A DNA stretch of 64,000 bases, from the NCBI GenBank assembly GCA_037952775.1, contig JBANAY010000003.1, positions 31,434,001 to 31,498,000 on the forward strand, read 5' to 3'. Position numbers and translations under genes: made by a program. The stretch comes from Clonostachys chloroleuca. Lineage: Eukaryota > Ascomycota > Sordariomycetes > Hypocreales > Bionectriaceae. Shown one piece after another: positions 44,326-57,224 of the stretch (positions within the stretch are counted from its first letter, which is position 1; each line of letters opens with the position of its first letter). Under the pieces are notes generated by a model. It made no database searches. It worked only from the letters and a program-made list of their open reading frames with translations, and was not told where the DNA came from.

Positions 44326-47300
44326 GACTAGACAGATGCAAATGTGATGAGAGCGGGGTGGCTGTGGTCAGATAGATCCCCAGAGCCGACTAGATTGGAT
44401 TGCTGGTGGCAGGAATGCTGAGCGTTGTGCTGATGTTAGTTCGCGCCCCGGCTCTCTGGTTGGAGGGAGGCAGAAGGTCGATCAACGGGTTGGCCGAAAA
44501 GAAAAATCCCCTTGAGGAATAAGGCCGAATGCAAGCTGAACTTTTGAGTGTATGCACCTGTGGTAAGTGGGTGCACTGCGCATATGCGAGAGGTCGGCAC
44601 CAAAGTGAGTGATGTGTGAGGGTGGTGCTGGCGTGTGCGTGTGCTCTCTGCAGAGATTTATCTGATGCCTTCAAATGGGAAGGCAAACAATGAACCGGGC
44701 AGCCAAATCGAGGACAGGTGAAGAAATGTGACGGAGATCTGAGCAGTTGGCGAGTGAATATATAGGTAGATGAGTCGCTGGTGAATCAGTCACTCAGCTC
44801 GACAGATCCTCGGGCGTCGAAGCCGCAAAGTTTCAAGCAGTAGACTGCTTGATGGCGTTGTGTAAGTTGTAGTCGTAAGGTATTAACCAACCTAAAATGC
44901 TTAGGGCTAAGCGGGCGGCCTGTCGATGCTGCGTGCTGGGGTTAAGTGGTTTATTTCGGGCAGATTTGGTTCGCCTTGCATTGAGTCTAAAATGAAGGTC
45001 GCAAGACAATCAAATGTTAGTCAAATTTGGATATTCAGTAACGGCCGTGAGCGCCACCTGATAAGCTGAGATGGATGAATGAAATTGGGGGAAAACTGCG
45101 TCCACACAACGCTGAGGACTTGCGGTTGCGGGAGCAGGAGGAGGAGCAGAAGCAGGATTGGAAACGAACTTACCAGGCAGATGCAGCGGGGCCTTGGTCG
45201 GTCCTGGATGAGGTCGTGACAATGCGAAGAATTTAAAACGTCCGTGAATCACACACTCATTTGAATGAACGAGATCCACGACTAGTCTCGATCTTACCCG
45301 CCAATGGGACCCTCTCGAGATCGCTTAGGCCGGACGGAAATGGATCGTTGGATCTTTGGTCGATGAATGATAAATCGAGTGTACTGAATGGATATACTAT
45401 GCCGATGTTGTCCAAAGGAAAAGTAGTATGTATAGGCTTATCTGGCCAAGAAGTAGGTAGGTAGGAAGGTAAGAATTACGAAATGGAAGATGCCAAGAAT
45501 GAAATTAAAACACTGCAGAGAGAAAAGACGTAGTCGGGGCAAAATCTGCAGTCGAGGTCGTTCAAGGTCGCCTGGAAACTGAGCCCAGTCTGACAGAAAA
45601 GCGAGGACAAAGTGAAAGACAGGCAAGATGGACAGGTGGAGGGGAAGACGGAGCAGATGTAGGAGTCTGGATCTGGAATTACTGGTAGATGTATGTAAAA
45701 TAGGCGGTGCTTGCTACTGCTAGGCCGGAGCAGACAGGCGGGAAATGGAGAACTAAGCCAGGGCAAGCATGCACGGAATGCTAGCCGTGTGCTCCCCTTC
45801 CACAACTCGCTTCCCTCGGACCCTAGGGAGACGCCCGGTGCAAGTATTATTTGCAAGGAATGGCGGGCAAGACAAAAGAACCAGCGGAGGTCTGGGGCGA
45901 GGGATGCAGTATGGCAGAGCAGCAGGTGAGAGGACGAGTTGTAAAGTGAGAACGATCGGAGCAGTAAGCGAGTTAATCGACTGGGGCTCTGCGGTCTCGT
46001 CAACTGCCGAGATAAGGCCCAGGGAGCAAGTGGTTATTGCAGGCCTGGTTCTGCCGATTGTGAGGGAAGGGTTGGGTATTGGGCAGAGGCCGGCACCCGC
46101 ATCAAGAGGCGGCCAACATAGTGAATGGCCTGATCTACGAGTACGATGGCTGCTAGGTTAGGAAGCAGGCTAACAGAAATATGGCACTCTGGAGTCATCA
46201 ACGCACTCTCGTGGCACATCCTGACCGACCAAACTCTAGGGCATGGTTTGGTGTATGCATGCACATCTCATACACAGTTTGCCCATCTGTCTGCCCGGCT
46301 GTGCGTCTCTCTGTGCGACGGACTGGAAACAATCAACGTGACCGCGGCAAGAGATTGATTGGGCAGCCCTCGCGATGTCCAGAGAGGGAGAGGGCGCAAG
46401 TGCGAGGCCACACCGAGGGGAGGGTCATGGGGTCAGGAAGCAATCAGTTGTCACATCCATCACCAAGTGTACAATCAGGGACCGTCAAATGTGCGCCTGT
46501 AATAAAATCAACGGCCCGCCTGTTGGGCTTTGTCAACCCTCGGACGGGGCGATACAAGGGCGGTAGATGACAACAACTACTGTAGCAGCTACTGAGAGTA
46601 GCTCTAGTCTGTCTCCTCTTGCAAGAGGGCAAAACCGCACGATTCCTCCGCCCCTCTCTCTGCTGCCGCAGTGAAGAGGTGGGACGAGTCAAGTCAATTG
46701 CCTATCAAAATAGAAGAAGGAGGGAGGGGCTTCCTGCTGCCAAGAGATCGGAAGCCGGGAGCAACAACAAGGGATGTCACCCCACAGCGACACACTAATA
46801 CTACCGGTACTTGCCTTCGGGTACTGCCCAGCGCTCTGCACGTCATTGCGGAAGAGGCCCAGTTGCTGGTTTCAAGTCGAGCAGGAAATGGAAATTGTGG
46901 CCATTCCGCTCGCCTGTCCAAGGGCTCTGGGCGTCCAAGACACAGGCTTGGTTCTCGGGCTCTTTAGCTTCAATCATGCTCTCCCATCCCGGCCGAGTGA
47001 CCCGTGGTTCTGCATTTTACTATCCCATCTTCCCCCTTGCTCTTCCCTTTTCCATGTCAGCATAACCCAAAGCTGCAGCCCTTGTATCATGCCCTCGCAA
47101 TTCCCTCTCGCCTTGGCGCGACTGGCCTGTCTTGGGGAATCCTGTCTAGTATCACCTACGATATCAAGGTGATTCAGATGGCATTTGTCAGTGCCAAAGT
47201 TGCTTGGGTTACCTTACGTTTAGTCGACAGCGCTAATTGCAAGTTCCGTGCCCTTAGTAGAAGCCAAGCCCCTGGTGGTGTGGGCCAGGGGCATCGTGTA

Positions 47301-50300
47301 AAACCAGCTCGGGGCGGTTTAGCGCCAAGTTTGACAGGACAGGCTCCGCCCGCAGGCACGAGAAGGTTAGGTTGGCCTTTGGCACAACGGTTCCTGAGAG
47401 CGAGAGCTAGCCAATTCCAGTTACGGAAAGCCTACCTATTTGGTTAGCAAGAGCAGATTGCACGCTGATCAGAGTAGCATGTTGCGGGTGCAGACACCAA
47501 ACCGAGTCCTACACGGCTGCCTTGATCAACTGTCACGCGACCAGTGTCCGGCCGGCCGGCGGAGGGCGATTGATGGCTTCTTGTACCGGGTTGGCTCCCA
47601 TGACGGCCGTCCGCTCAGCCAGTAAATAACAGCAATTCAACTTGCCCTGCTACACTCTTGTGAGTGTGTAGCATACTCCACATGTCCTGCAATGGCTTTC
47701 GGCCATCTAAGTGGAGGAGGAGCCGAGTTGCCTATGCTATGGGCGGGTTCAGTCAAATATACCAAAGACGTGGCGAATCGCATGGCAAGATCCGGTGTTA
47801 TTAATAGGATCACTTGGACAGAAATACCACTTCTTCATTTGCCAAGAAATCGTGACTTATGGTTATAAGAAAAGACAAAGGTGATAGTGACCATTATACT
47901 ATCAAGAAAACTCAGCGGACACGGTCATTTGCAGCGGGCCGATGGGCTAGATATTCGATCTCGAGCAGTGGCGTGAGATCTACAGTATTCGTATTTGCGC
48001 TTTCCGTGTATGCCGATGTCGGCTCATGGATGGGCAGGACTCTGTATTGAGGAAGCTTGCGCAGACGATTAATATCGATGTATCTGAACAGTCTATGTAG
48101 CTAGTACCACAGAGCCCCGAGGCTGTTTGCTTGTAGTTATGACGGCGGCCGCCCCAATCCTTCCGGCCGGAGCAGGCCATGCTCAGAGACACCATCCCAG
48201 GTCTGCTTCGACCTTTTGACATCTTGTCCTCTGTATAAGCGTCAACGATATGGACGGCGCCTTGGCAAGCCTGACGATCGGTCAGCGAGGGGACAAATGG
48301 CCCCGAATCCCATGCCTCTTCGGTAGAAGGCCAATGGACCGCTGACCACCTTCTTCTCGTTTACCACTGCTGCCTTGCGTTGTCTTAGCCGTAGAGCCCA
48401 ACATATGTCTCGTTCAACAGCCTTGCCTACAAATGAGGAGCCTCCCCCGCAGGGCTCGGAAACGATCTGCTCAAGGAAACCCTGGGAAGGCCTGGGCCTG
48501 GGCCTGATCTGGCCAAGTCTAACAACATCTTGCTGATGGGTGGTTGGGTAGGCCGATCTACCAAGCCTGTCCGTCATTATTGGCCAAGCTTCCATGCTCG
48601 CGTCTTGCGTTGCAAAGCCGCCCGGGGGGTAAACTCAGGAATGTGACTTTTCACTAGTTGACAACCTACCTCTTGGAAGCGAACGGACGTTCATCTCCGC
48701 GAGGTGGGTGATGATGAACCTTGACGCACGGAAAGGCACTATTGGGCTAATGCTATTGCCGCATATGATGCTCGGTAATGCATTACTCGGTATGTTTCAA
48801 GAGAATGCATTTCAAGCCTACCGTCGACCCGTGCATCACTTACTGCTGGTCGTTGAATGGGTCTGCCTCTCACAGCCAGTGTGTCCAATTGGTGGTGCCA
48901 AGCTCTGTATCACGGACATGGCCGCATATGTTACGGCTACCCGTCTCGTGTGAGGCTGTACCACTGCCACCGAGTTTCCATTCAGATGCGACCCGGCTGG
49001 TTTAGGCCCCCCTTGCGTGGGATCGATTCTAACCATACGTCGACATTGGCTGAGGCTCGACGCGGGAGAAATGAGTTACGACTCGCTTCGATGATCTGTC
49101 TCAACAGTGTCCTCGAAAATCACGAGGGATATAGCAGCAGAACCAAGCAAAACGCGATATTCTATAGCATTGAATATGCTTTTTGATTGACCTGAGGGAT
49201 CGGCACGTCCTTCTGTATCCAATCCATTACGCGTGAATACAAGAAGGCGGAGGCTGTCACGACGTCGGCGCCAGCCTCTCCCAGAAATCAGAGCCAAGCC
49301 CCTACGGAGGTGCGCGTGCTTTGCCATGTCGTGTAGCGTCCATGCTCACACATTTTTTGATACAGGATGATCAACATGTGATGTATGGGACTACTGCATA
49401 TGTTTGAGCTTGCGGGTTGTCTCTGGTCGCACGACATTCGCCCAGACACACCACACGGGGCGACATGGAGTGTTTGCGTACGACTTCAGACAGGCACGTC
49501 AAGCGGTATGTATTACCTGAAGGCCTAGTGAAGCGCAGCACATGGGGGCTGAAATCACTCTGATGGATTAATTATTTCCCTGGTCAGGTGTGCTCCATCC
49601 CCAATGCTAAACGGACTGAGCCGCGTGTATCTCCCCGCTCTCCTCTCAGTCGAAGCATGAATGAGTAAGAGCCGAAGTAATAAACGAAAGCGTATCAAGT
49701 TAATACAATGAACGATACAATGTACGAAGCAGAAATAAATAGCAGTAGCTTCTAGGTTTAGAAGTGAGATGTATGCAAGAATTACTCACTTCCGATCCAG
49801 AAAGGCGATGAACCAGTGAATTGCTACCCGTCGATGTAGATAATTGATCCTTACCTGCCAAAAATACTACAACCGTTAGGTGATGGGACTGGCCGTACCT
49901 TGCATATTACTACAGAACATCCACTCGCCCACTTTTCAACGACTGTTGCATTCCCTGTCCACAAGCAGGCGAGGCTATGCCACACGCGGCCTGCCACACG
50001 GTCCATATCACAGAAGAGGAGGCATACTACACATGCATACGTGATACAACCCATCATCACGTTAGTTTGGAATAGGAAAGAGGGAGAGCCGGGGGAAGAG
50101 GGGAGGCCATCTCCAGGGGAGGAGGCCAGGCTGGATAGGAGAACGGCTGAACCAAGCAGTCGGGGGACGAACAGGCGCCAGCAAGCAGGCCTCTGTGATG
50201 ATAATTGGATCTGCAGGAACGGCGCCTATCATGGCCATAGTCACAGAAAAATCGATTCACACTGTCGCCGCAATGACGGCGGTTTGTCCAAGCCCCTGGC

Positions 50301-51634
50301 GAGATGGAAATGAGGTCGAGAGACTTTGACTGTCGGCAGCTCCACCACAGCAGAAAGGATCGCAGGACTTGGCAGGGGCATGGCCAGGGGTCGTCACCGT
50401 CGAGGCCAATCATGATCCTTCGACCCCCCGTCCGAGGTCTTTTAGTGCAGACACGGTCGTTTGGAGACGGGCGACGTGCACGAGCAGCGAGCTCGCCCAT
50501 TGGGTCCGTACCTGCAGCTCGGCCAATGGCAGGCGGCCATGATCCAAGCGCTCATGTGCCTCATTTCAAATCCCAACCCTGGGCCGTCCACCGCGCCCAC
50601 TTCTGCCACCCAAGCCGCTGTCTGCAGCGTGCGTCACAGTGCGCACCCGCCCTAAGCAGTAAGGCCCGTCCTGCTCCCCAGAAGCCAACAGGCCCCCCAA
50701 CAGGGCCAACAGTGCTGTCGCCTGATGCCCTGGTGGCCGTAAGCGTGCTCCATGCGACCTTGGTGGTAGTAGGGGTGGGGTGGTGCTCCGGCCGGGTCTG
50801 GCGTCTGGCTGTGCCGATTCTCTAGTCAGGCCCATTCTAATATGGCCGTGGACCTGTTTCCATTCCAGTTCTCTCCATCCTCTCTCCTCATCCACCTCCG
50901 ACTCCCATAGGCATCCTGTCAACAGAGACGCTCTTGCGTTTCAGGCCTCATCTACTTCTTCATCCCGCTCTTTACGACTCCCCAGGATCACCAGCTTCAT
51001 TCTTTCAGCGGTGGCTCCGTCCAGTCCTTCCCTCACCTCCCCTACCACTCTCCCTTGCAACACCGACCATTGTTCCTGCCCTCGGAAACAAACGAAACAC
51101 CAATAATCCGTCGATTCATTCTCAACACTCCTTTTAACGATCTTCATTGCTAATACGCCCCCGGCTTCTCTTGCGGTGACTCGTACCAACAGTGTTAAAA
51201 AGACACTCTTATGATTTATTGACGTTTCTGTTTCTCACCATGTATGTCAATCTGCCGTCTCATTACTTGGTTTCCCATACTATTGCCTTACCCCATCCCC
51301 ATTGAACTGTTGATTTGTTATCGCTTTTCTGGAATGAATTCCTGGGGCTATTTCTGGCCACCTTCACCTCGCAGTGGCATGGAATTGTCTCGGGACTGAG
51401 TTGGGCGTCAATGGGCTCGACCAACGACGCCGACCCCATGGAGGAATGCGATGGCATCACTCAGCGAGCGCAATTGAAACGGCGAGGCTGAACTCTTCCC
51501 TGCACCATTGAATATCGCATTCGACACCCATTGCATACCCAACTACGCGTGAGATCATGGAGCGCTGACCATGGATATTAGAAGATCACCATACCCTCAT
51601 TTATACTACCCGTGAACCAACATAATCGCTCGTC
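44326..51634. other. Second gene-poor stretch, 7.3 kb
   Basis: This lies between the 5' ends of the PUF gene and the membrane-protein gene. Open frames such as 46774-47447 (plus), 48242-48595 (minus) and 48708-49186 (plus) have no recognised motif or splice logic. Sequence near 44330-45700 is purine-rich on the plus strand, which fits a leader of the PUF gene. From about 50840 to 51240 the plus strand is CT-rich, which fits a leader of the gene at 51635. No RNA gene was found. Confidence 0.45.
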
Positions 51635-52252
51635 ATGGCGCCCTCTCCCTACGTCTCGAGCCCCTTGGAGGCTGGCTCCCACATTCAGAACCTGGCTCGA
51701 GCCATCATGACCCGGGACTCTGAGAGTGAACCCGACCACAAGACTACCATCCTCCTCATTGTTCTTGGCCTTTGCGCTCTCTTCCTCGGCTCCGTCACCG
51801 CATTCATTACCTACCGCCGTCGTCAAAGGAACCTGCACCGCATGCGTGAGGATGCCCTCAACGACTACCAAGAGGCCAAGCTTGGCATGTATGAGAGCAC
51901 CACAAACCTGAACGGTCTCACCATCGAGACAAAGCACAACGGCCGTGCCAGCACCATTCTCATTCGGCGCGACAGCAACCCAATGCTCGCCAACCCCAAC
52001 TCCCCACCCAACTCTCCTGATAACGTCCCGGAGATCCACATCACCGTTCCCGATGAGGTTGATGAGAAGGGCCAGCTTAGGGGCCCTCGTGTTCTCGTCG
52101 TCCGTGTTGGTGAGAATGCCACCGTCGGCCTTGAGCCTATGACCGAGGAGCAGCTGCCTCCTTACCAGAAGGATGACAAGAACGGCTTCTACTCTGTGGA
52201 TATGGATCAAATTGGCGGCCTCAAGGAGAAGGACCGTACCCAATTCCAATAA
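51635..52252 (+). CDS. Single-pass membrane protein of unknown function (205 aa)
   Basis: The frame has no intron and starts at a good-context ATG after a CT-rich leader. Residues 1-36 are polar. Residues 37-60 form one hydrophobic helix (TTILLIVLGLCALFLGSVTA), followed at once by a basic stop-transfer run (YRRRQRNLHRMR). This predicts an N-outside, C-inside membrane protein without a cleaved signal peptide. The cytosolic part has a Pro/Ser/Asn-rich patch (NPNSPPNSPDN) and an LPPY sequence at residues 174-177, an LPxY variant of the PY motif bound by WW domains of Rsp5/Nedd4 ligases. I know no named orthologue. Third codon positions are mostly C, as in well-expressed genes. The 223-codon antisense frame is a shadow. 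Confidence 0.85.
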   Translation: MAPSPYVSSPLEAGSHIQNLARAIMTRDSESEPDHKTTILLIVLGLCALFLGSVTAFITYRRRQRNLHRMREDALNDYQEAKLGMYESTTNLNGLTIETKHNGRASTILIRRDSNPMLANPNSPPNSPDNVPEIHITVPDEVDEKGQLRGPRVLVVRVGENATVGLEPMTEEQLPPYQKDDKNGFYSVDMDQIGGLKEKDRTQFQ

Positions 52253-53966
52253 TATGATGAACGTCTAATCGACATTCTTCGTTTCTTCGACATACCCTTT
52301 ATTCTTCTTCTCCCGGATCCCCACAGGCTCAACCGTTGGCGAAAACCCGCCTGTGGCGTATTCCTCTTTTCTCCAGAGGACTGGATCTTCAATTCTTTTA
52401 TGGCATAGAATTTTTATTGGCTTGTGTAGGGTTTCTCAACCTTTTCCTACAAAGCCGCTTTATCAGCGCTGGGGTTTATTATCATTCTTCCATTTGGATC
52501 TTCTCATGACACGGACAACTAGCGTGGTTTATCACTTTACTACTCGCCATCTGATCATCGGATAGCTAGATCTTGTCTCGTCCCGACCCTCCCTCGACTG
52601 TCGGTCGCTCTGTCAAGGCTCATCTGCCCGGATCGGGGGAGCGAGGATATTATTAGCTCCCGTTTGGCGGGAGCAATTGGGGGCGGCTGGATCAAAAAGG
52701 TATATTGGCATCTTTGTTACTCGTCCCTAACCGGACGACGCCCTAAGTGACATTGCTGTATATTTTATAGTGTATAATTTATTAGTGCACTCTTTATGAT
52801 TTTTATGACTACAATCTTCGTACTCGCGTTCAAAGTCTGTGTCCATGCCTCATTTGGCTTGCCAGAGAATATCTCTCCTCGTGGCAAATCCTCCACAACC
52901 CCTGTTCATTGTTCTTGGCCATAGCGCATGGCAGGGCAGGCATGTCTTTGACACGTTATTTTGTTTTTCACTTGTCAGTGCCAGAACAAAGGAACACTAA
53001 TCAAGGGTGCCGGTGTTGATTCTAGACCGTGGCAAATTACCCTTATGGGACTGGGGATTTGAATGTGCATACTAGTATACGCATACACGCGCGTCTGTGC
53101 TCTTGAAATGAGGAGTGACTTTTCCTCGGTCAATGTAAGTCTTGATCCGTACAAATAACTGTACATCAATGTATGGTTTAATCCTTGTAATTGATGCACA
53201 CTGTAGACTGGTCAAGTTTGAAAGCAACACCACCCAGCTGAAATAAAAAGGGATGGCGTTGGCCGACTGGGAATGAGGGCCAAACCCCTTTACTAATGCT
53301 GTTCCTCAGGGAGATTGGCTAAGCCTGTTCCCCTGGGGTCGGTCCAAGACCACGCAATCACTTTAAAAGGCAGGGGTATGGGCTTGAATAGTGCAATCCA
53401 TGTGGAAGATGGCGTGGATGCGGAACTTTCTTCAAAAGGGTGTCCTGTCTGGTGACGTTTCACAAAGCACGACCAGCTGATTGCCTACGCTCTGTGATTC
53501 CTGCTCCTCGTACTCACCCAACCCATCAGTCATTTCGAATTGCGACTGGATTGCGACTGGAGTATCATCTGGAAACCACCTGAACCGGCTATCTAGTGTT
53601 GAATGCCGCGAAACGCATAACCCCTGTAGCAATCAAGGAAATTGCCGAGGAGACCCTATTTGATCGTTGTGGAGTAGGAGGCGGCATGCATGAACGAGAC
53701 CAGAGAAGAATATATTCCATCATTTGGCATTCAATTACACAACTGGAAGTCATGGATGTATTCAGGAATATATATCTGCTAATTCAATATTCTCATGATG
53801 AGCAAAAGGATATCGGTTATCCAATCCGATGCAAGATATCATAATTGGTGCGATTTTGCAATCAGTCGTATCTACGAGCCTCTGTTACGAGGTCAATGCA
53901 TTTTTGATAAAGGTTGAGTAAATTAAAAAAGAATTATAATAAATCGCTGCCTCCGTATGAAATTCG
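52253..53966. other. Convergent 3' region, 1.7 kb
   Basis: Holds the 3' UTRs of the membrane protein and of the double-cluster regulator. A plus-strand frame at 53596-53844 (82 codons) has no recognisable motif. AT-rich near 52740-52800 and 53700-53950. No RNA gene was seen. Confidence 0.5.
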
Positions 53967-56900
53967 TTAGTTAAAGTCAGGTTGTCGCATGTACGAAGCG
54001 GAGTGAAGATTGTCATATGACGGTGCGGCCCAGGTGTCCACATATATACCAGCTTGGCTAGGGACGAATGGTGTCGTAGTTGAATGAGGCAGGGTTGATG
54101 GCGGGGGAGGGGGAGGCTGCGGTGGCGGAAACATCATATTTGGATCGGTTGAGCCTATCTGCATGAATGGGACTCCAGCGTGGGTTGCAACATAAGCCAT
54201 TTGGCCGCTGTCAGGTGCAATGATCCCACCATTGAGCCAGACCTTGTCTTGCAGGAGGGCTGTGGCCTCCCGGTCACCGTCATACAAGAAGTTGACATTG
54301 TTGTCACTTCGTCCCGAATCCGGATTTCTGGCAACAGCAAGCATCATGGGGATACCTGGGGGCCCATATTCCATGTCAAAGTCAAGATCGGGTGGTGGAT
54401 ATGCTATTGGCTCTGCCTGTTGTTTTGGTTCGTTAAACCAGCGTTTGGCGACTGCTGCTTCGGAAGCTCGGGCACGTTGGTCTTGCTCGGCGACACCGTG
54501 ATTGGCATTCTCGAGAATATAATGTGGCCCTGGGAGGCGTGCCGAGCTGTCGGTAGCTTTGAGCTTATTGCGGTAGGCATCCTTTGCGTCAGTAAATCTC
54601 CTGGTTCTCTCGAACTCTTCGAACATGGCTTTGTTACTGGCATGCTGTAAACAGGTTAGCTGACATACGAAGAAGAAACAAATCGTATCTAATACGTACA
54701 GACTGTTGACAGGCTACCAGAACTGGGCACCATGGTTCAGACACACGGAAGAGGCCATTGGTGATGAGTGATCGAATATACGCCTCATCTGGCTGTTGAA
54801 AGCGCCACAATGGCGCTGTTGTGCCTTCTGTTAAATCGTCATAGATTTCATGTTGCATGGCGACTAGGAAGACACGAAGGGACTGTGTTGCCATGTGAGC
54901 AATGGTAGCATCACCAGCAAAACCAGTAATGCCAGACTTTGCTAGTCGATCCATTTCGTCCTGTATAGCGACACAGAAACGACCGGTGCACAGAGCGTGA
55001 GCAACGACCTGCTTTCTGGCCCTCTGAACGAAATCTGGAGGTAGACGGCGGAGAATATCGTTCTTCGTTGAATCTAGGATGCCTGGAAGGGCAAAACGAT
55101 ACAAGTCAATGTGGCCAACTGATAAATGCGTATGGAAATAAACATAACCAACTCGCTCAGAAGACGCCATGAACTTTGAGAGGCTTTGATCACTTAATCT
55201 GACGTCGTTGGGGATAGAGGCATGGAACCATGTAAGCTCATTCTGGAAGTTGTTGATATCCTCCATTACCTTGGAAGGCTCGAGAGAAACCCGCTGCGTG
55301 AGCCTTTTTGACCACCTGGTAAAGTTAGCATGCTATCATCCCGGCTTAGCACGAAGGGAAGTGGCAAAGCGCCGATAACTTACGATTGGATCCTATGGTT
55401 GATGTCGGCAAGGCGGACATTCAATCCATGGAGGCCGATCCCTTTGCAACTTGCCGGTTTCTCATGGAGTCTCTCGGCGGTTATGGGCTTGTTCTCCCAG
55501 AACGCCTCTTCCTGGCATGGAAGGCGGATCTTCATTATCTCAGCCCGGCATGAAATATACTCCTCGTAGCCGCCAGCCAGCAAGCGATCCAAGACGAAAA
55601 ACTGCCAGGCGACCCGCCGCAATCGCTCTTGGTCTTGAAAGGACCGATGCTGCATGGCGTAGTCCCAATTCAGCTGCATGCCAGTGACCAAACGAATGGC
55701 AATACCAAGCGTTTGCCAGACTTTGGCAAACGAGCCGTTGAGGAAATTAAACGATATAATGAGAGAGTATGGGATGAGTACAGCCTCGGAAAATTTATGA
55801 ATGTTCCGGAAGAAGAAGAATTCCACCTCATCCAGGCACTTCAGGCTGAACTCCTTGGCCCCGTCGCCGGGGTTGACGAAGAAGCTTGAAATGGCACACA
55901 CAGCTGCTGCGGTGGGTGCGTCAAATGTGCCCTCCTTTGTCATGGTTAGATATCCAAATCTGTGAGGCTTAAGCCCACTATCGGGAATGTAACTCACATG
56001 AACTTGCCGGCGGGCGGTTTCGGGATGAAAGTAGCCCATGCATGGCAGCCAGTAGATATGCTCGAAGTACGCCTCCAGATGGCGGAGGATGATATGCTTT
56101 CGTGTGAGTAGCTCCCTGAGCAAGCTGTTAGCAGAGAAGACAAAGGGGAGCAAGGCAAAGGATCAACCATACTGGGAGCTTAGATGCGAGGTGTCGATCA
56201 TCAGCGGAAAGCATTCGCTAGGCTTGCCGTCCTTCCCTCGTGGGCTCAAAAAGGGACTTCTTTCCTTCTTGGGAGCTAGGGAAGGGCTGGGGGGACTTGC
56301 TGCAACGGTCGTTGGCGTTGGCGTTGGCGGCTCCTCGCTCTTCGATTCTGACTGAAGGCGGACATTTGCAAATCGCCGCTTGGCGGGAGTGTATTCACAC
56401 TTGAGATCGCCAGCTTCACATCGCTTACACCTAGGCAGATCGCCAGAGCACTTGGTCTTTTGGGAATGGCATTGGCTGCAGGCCCTCTGAGCCCTCTTCC
56501 GAAGAGTGCCCGCCTCAGTATGGCTGTGTGAAGGCTTTATCCTCGAAATCTTGTCCTCTAGGTAAATATTAGCATCGACATTCACCTGGATACAAGGTGT
56601 GGTCGAGTTGGGAGAGATGGAGTATAGCGCTTGTATTCACTCCAACGCTCAGCATGGGTCTGGATTGGCTTCCACCTACCTGCCGGAGTCTGGATGGTCT
56701 CTGGCTGCTTCTCGGCGAAAGGGCATGCCAATTCAAGTCTTCCGCAATTGCTACACGGATCTCCAGTGCCTGGGTTGCCGCTGCATTTCACCTAAAGGGA
56801 TGTTGAGTAAGTCATGTGTTCGTATCAGACGGGAGACAGATGTTTGGGATATAAGGTCAAGAGTAATAGTCCCGCTGTGGCTGGTATCGCCAGTGGGACG

Positions 56901-57224
56901 AGCGTCCATGTGTCTCACGCGGTATGACGGGGTAGGTAGTCTCAAATGTGTTGCTAGGAAGACAAACAAAAAGTCTTCATAAGAAGGCCTTACCTTGCGT
57001 AGCCTGCAAGTACGGCAGCAGCGAGAAGACGTTTGGGATGCTGTCCGTCTACGCTTGGGCAGTGGATGAGGAGAATCAAGGGCTGATGGACCTGTTGCTA
57101 GCGAATGCGTGGTGGGATGGTGCGGGACGGAAGAGAGCTGCTGGCGGCCTGAACCTGAGCCCGAACCCGACGCCGATGCCGATGCCAACTCAGGTGCCGG
57201 AGGCGAATGGTGGTGGTGATCCAT
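53967..57224 (-). CDS. Transcription regulator with two Zn2Cys6 clusters (920 aa)
   Basis: Probable nuclear DNA-binding regulator. Exons, in reading order, are 56994..57224, 56680..56791, 56173..56557, 55384..56124, 54700..55315 and 53967..54644, all in phase. The N-terminus has His and Ser/Gly repeats and a basic PKRRRTAS. Cluster 1 is split by intron 1: C70-x2-C73-x6-C80-x9-C90-x2-C93-x6-C100 (CRTCRLRK, then VKCSGNPGTGDPCSNC). Cluster 2 follows: C141-x2-C144-x6-C151-x6-C158-x2-C161-x6-C168 (CSQCHSQKTKC, then PRCKRC). After a Ser/Pro linker comes a long helical region consistent with the fungal-specific transcription factor domain (PF04082), including AWQFFVLDRLLAGGYEEYIS. The C-terminus is Pro-rich and probably activating. 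The acceptor at 56558, not the one at 56586, is needed to keep the frame, and it has a GCTAAT branch-like site. Confidence 0.88.

Noticed and set aside
51578..52249. 223-codon antisense frame over the membrane-protein gene
   Set aside because: Same cause: codon bias of the sense gene. The sense strand has the membrane helix and stop-transfer signal.
56586..56679. Acceptor ending at 56586 for intron 2 of the double-cluster regulator
   Set aside because: It puts the second cluster out of frame with the first; the acceptor at 56558 keeps both in frame.
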